From Spiroplasma endosymbiont of Lasioglossum villosulum (GTDB lineage: Bacteria; Bacillota_I; Bacilli_A; Mycoplasmatales; VBWQ01): a stretch of DNA of 64,000 bases. Where the stretch lies: NCBI RefSeq assembly GCF_964020195.1, contig NZ_OZ026539.1, positions 310,001 through 374,000 of the forward strand, read 5' to 3'. The notes below the pieces were generated by a model. That model ran no database searches. It saw nothing but the letters and a program-made list of their open reading frames with translations, and had not been told where the DNA came from. The position numbers and the translations under genes were made by a program. Positions within the stretch are counted from its first letter, which is position 1, and every line of letters begins with the position of its first letter. This document shows positions 61,738-64,000 of the stretch, piece by piece.

Positions 61738-64000
61738 ATGAAATATATAGTTAATTTAAATGTTCGTTCTAATTATTCATTTCTTTCATCAACTATTAAA
61801 ATAAGTGATTATATTGAATTTGCTAAAAAAAATAATTTAAAAGTTCTATCTTTAGTAGATAAAAATATAATGTATGGTGCTTATGAATTTTGTAATTTAT
61901 GTATAGAGAATGAAATTAAACCATTAATTGGTTTAAATTGCGTTTGAGAAAGTACTACTGATAAAGTTGAATTAACTATTATGGCAACTTCATATGCTGG
62001 TTATCAAAGATTAATAGAGCTTTCTACTATTATTAGTACTAATAATAATATTGTTACTACTAATGATGTAAAAAAATATCTTAATCAAACACGTGAAGTT
62101 TTAGTTATTATTCATGCTAATAACAAAAATATTAGATATATTAAAAATAATTATGATATTTTAAATTCAACAGGTCATGAACTAGTTTATTTTGGTTTAG
62201 TACCTAGTGATATGGATAATATTACTTTATTAAAATCGATTACATCTAATATTATTCCAATTGATTTGGTTTTATATTTAGATGAAAAACAACATCGTAT
62301 TTATCAAATTTTACAAGCTATTAAAGAACAAAAAACATTAAAATCAGAAGATTTATCAAAAAGTAATGAGTTTTTATATAAAACTAAACAAGATTTAATG
62401 CAACATTATCCAAATGAAATTATTGAAAACATTGAAAAGGTTATTTGATTATGTAATTTAAAATTTCCTAAAAATAAGCCAAATAGTGCAGAATTAAGTT
62501 TACCAAAATTTACTTGCCCTAATAATCTTACTAGTAATTTATATTTGCAAGAATTATGTAAGCAGGGATTAGAAGCGCATTTTCAAAGTCGTGAAATTCC
62601 TGAAACATACGTTAAAAGAGTTTTATATGAATTACAAGTAATTAATGAAATGGGTTTTGCTGATTATTTTTTAATTGTTAATGATTATGTTAAATTTGCA
62701 AAAAGCAAGAATATAATGGTTGGACCAGGTAGAGGAAGTGTTGCTGGTAGTTTAGTGGCATATGTTTTAGGAATTACTGGTGTTGATCCTATTGCTTATA
62801 ATTTAATTTTTGAAAGATTTTTAAATCCAGAACGAATATCATTACCAGACATTGATATCGATTTTGAAGATACAAGAAGAGATGAAGTTATTAAATATAT
62901 TCATCAAAAATATGGCAAAGAACATGTTGCATATATTGTTACTTTTCAAACAATTGCTAGTAAAATGGCAATTCGTGATTTGGGAAGAGTTTTTCAAGTT
63001 AATATTGAAGATATTAATGAAATGACAAAATTAATACCAATTCAATATAATTTTGAAATAGATATGGCTATTAAACAATCACCAAAATTAGCATGATATG
63101 CAAATAAGTATCCTTTATTGTTTACTTTAACCAAAGAAATTCTTGGTTTTCCACGACAAACTAGTACTCATGCAGCAGGAATCGTTATTACAAGTGCACC
63201 ATTAGTTACTGCTATTCCATTACAATTAGGATTTCAAGGTATTTATCAAACGCAATTTCCAATGCAAACCCTAGAAGCTCTTGGTTTGATAAAAATGGAT
63301 ATTTTAGGATTACGTAATTTAACTATTTTGCAAAATATTTTACAACAAGTAAGTAAACATTATTTTTTAAATTTAAAATTATCTCAAATTCCTTTAAATG
63401 ATGAAAAAAGTTTTAGCATTATTAAAAATGGTGATACAACCGGTATTTTTCAATTGGAATCTTCAGGAATGCGTCAAATTTTAATTAAAATGAAAGTTGA
63501 TAGCTTAGAAGATATTATTGCTAGTTCTTCTTTATTTCGTCCTGGACCACAAGAGTACATTCAAGATTATATTAATCGTAAATTAGGAAAACAAAAAGTT
63601 ACGTATATTCATGAAGATTTAAAACCTTATTTAGCATCAACTTATGGCATTATTATTTATCAAGAACAAATATTATTAATTTTACAGAAAGTTGCTGGTT
63701 ATTCATTAGGAAAAGCTGATTTAATTCGTCGTGCAATTAGTAAAAAAGATACTACAGTTATGAAAGAACAAGCAAACTTATTTATTAAAAGTGCTGTTAA
63801 TAGAGGTTATTCATCAAGAGTTGTTAAGAAAATATGAGAAGATATTGAAAAATTTGCTAGTTATGGATTTAATCGATCTCATGCTGTTGCTTATTCATTA
63901 ATTAGTTATTATTTAGTTTATTTAAAAGCAAATTATCCATTGGCATTTATGGTATCGTTATTAAGTAGTGTTATTGGTAATGATCAAAAAATGTTACAAT
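61738..64000 (+). CDS. dnaE: DNA polymerase III alpha subunit DnaE, 3'-truncated by window
   Basis: At least 754 residues. PHP domain first (NLNVRSNYSFLSSTIKISDY), then the polymerase: FADYFLIVNDYV, VGPGRGSVAGSLVAY, the catalytic Asp segment LPDIDIDFED (371-375), TFQTIASKMAIRDLGR, STHAAGIVI, and YGFNRSHAVAYS near the edge. Short DnaE type rather than PolC (no exonuclease insertion). ATG 61738 follows AGGGGATAGT; an upstream ATG at 61684 lacks a ribosome site. Open to the window end with TGA as Trp. Confidence 0.96.

Overview
Organism. The window is very AT-rich and reads TGA as tryptophan: nearly every conserved gene (ftsY, metK, pgi, tkt, rnj, thiI, dnaE) is open only if TGA is Trp, often at conserved Trp positions. 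With the genes for DnaE, FtsY, CdaA, RNase J and PlsY, many lipoproteins, no cell-wall genes, IS30 elements and many ankyrin proteins, this points to a Spiroplasma, probably an arthropod-associated symbiont. The species call is inference.

Layout. 1-2939: end of a large FtsX-type ABC permease. 3-4 kb: broken J-domain/ankyrin gene. 4.2-9.3 kb: core run ftsY, ylxM-like, ymdB-like, hydrolase, metK, cutC. 9.3-12.6 kb: ankyrin gene, IS30 copy 1, lipoprotein. 12.6-15.3 kb: yhaM and phosphohexomutase (minus). 15.4-21.2 kb: small orphan genes with hairpin leaders, tRNA-Gly, an NSS sodium symporter with a MetS-like small subunit, and a frameshifted membrane protein. 21.2-21.9 kb: seven tRNAs in one minus-strand transcript. 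22-29.5 kb: small membrane proteins, nicotinamidase, a broken accessory gene, pgi, an S1 protein, and a GDSL hydrolase/oleate hydratase pair. 29.8-32.1 kb: sufS-sufU-fcl. 32.4-36.1 kb: two large lipoproteins. 36-42.7 kb: HIT protein, zinc-ribbon peptide, broken HExxH metalloprotease, secreted protein, IS30 copy 2, broken effector-like gene. 42.9-64 kb: mostly core genes (tkt, rpsO, plsY, rnj, def, rsmD, gmk, cdaA, coaX, ezrA-like, thiI, dnaE) interspersed with ankyrin and small membrane genes.

How it fits together. Core operons are intact. The accessory genes (ankyrin, coiled-coil, J-domain, metalloprotease) show three recurring signs. (1) A shared leader: a promoter, often a palindrome near AACTTAATATAAGTT, then a terminator-like hairpin with a T tract before the ribosome-binding site. 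(2) A short C-terminal tail with a Pro-Ser-Thr-Ser core on otherwise different proteins. (3) Reading frames broken at poly(A) tracts or by single TAA codons. One IS30 copy sits in the loop of one such leader hairpin. Together these suggest a co-regulated, modular set of candidate secreted effectors in rapid turnover. The shared leader and shared tail are the best candidates for an undescribed system.
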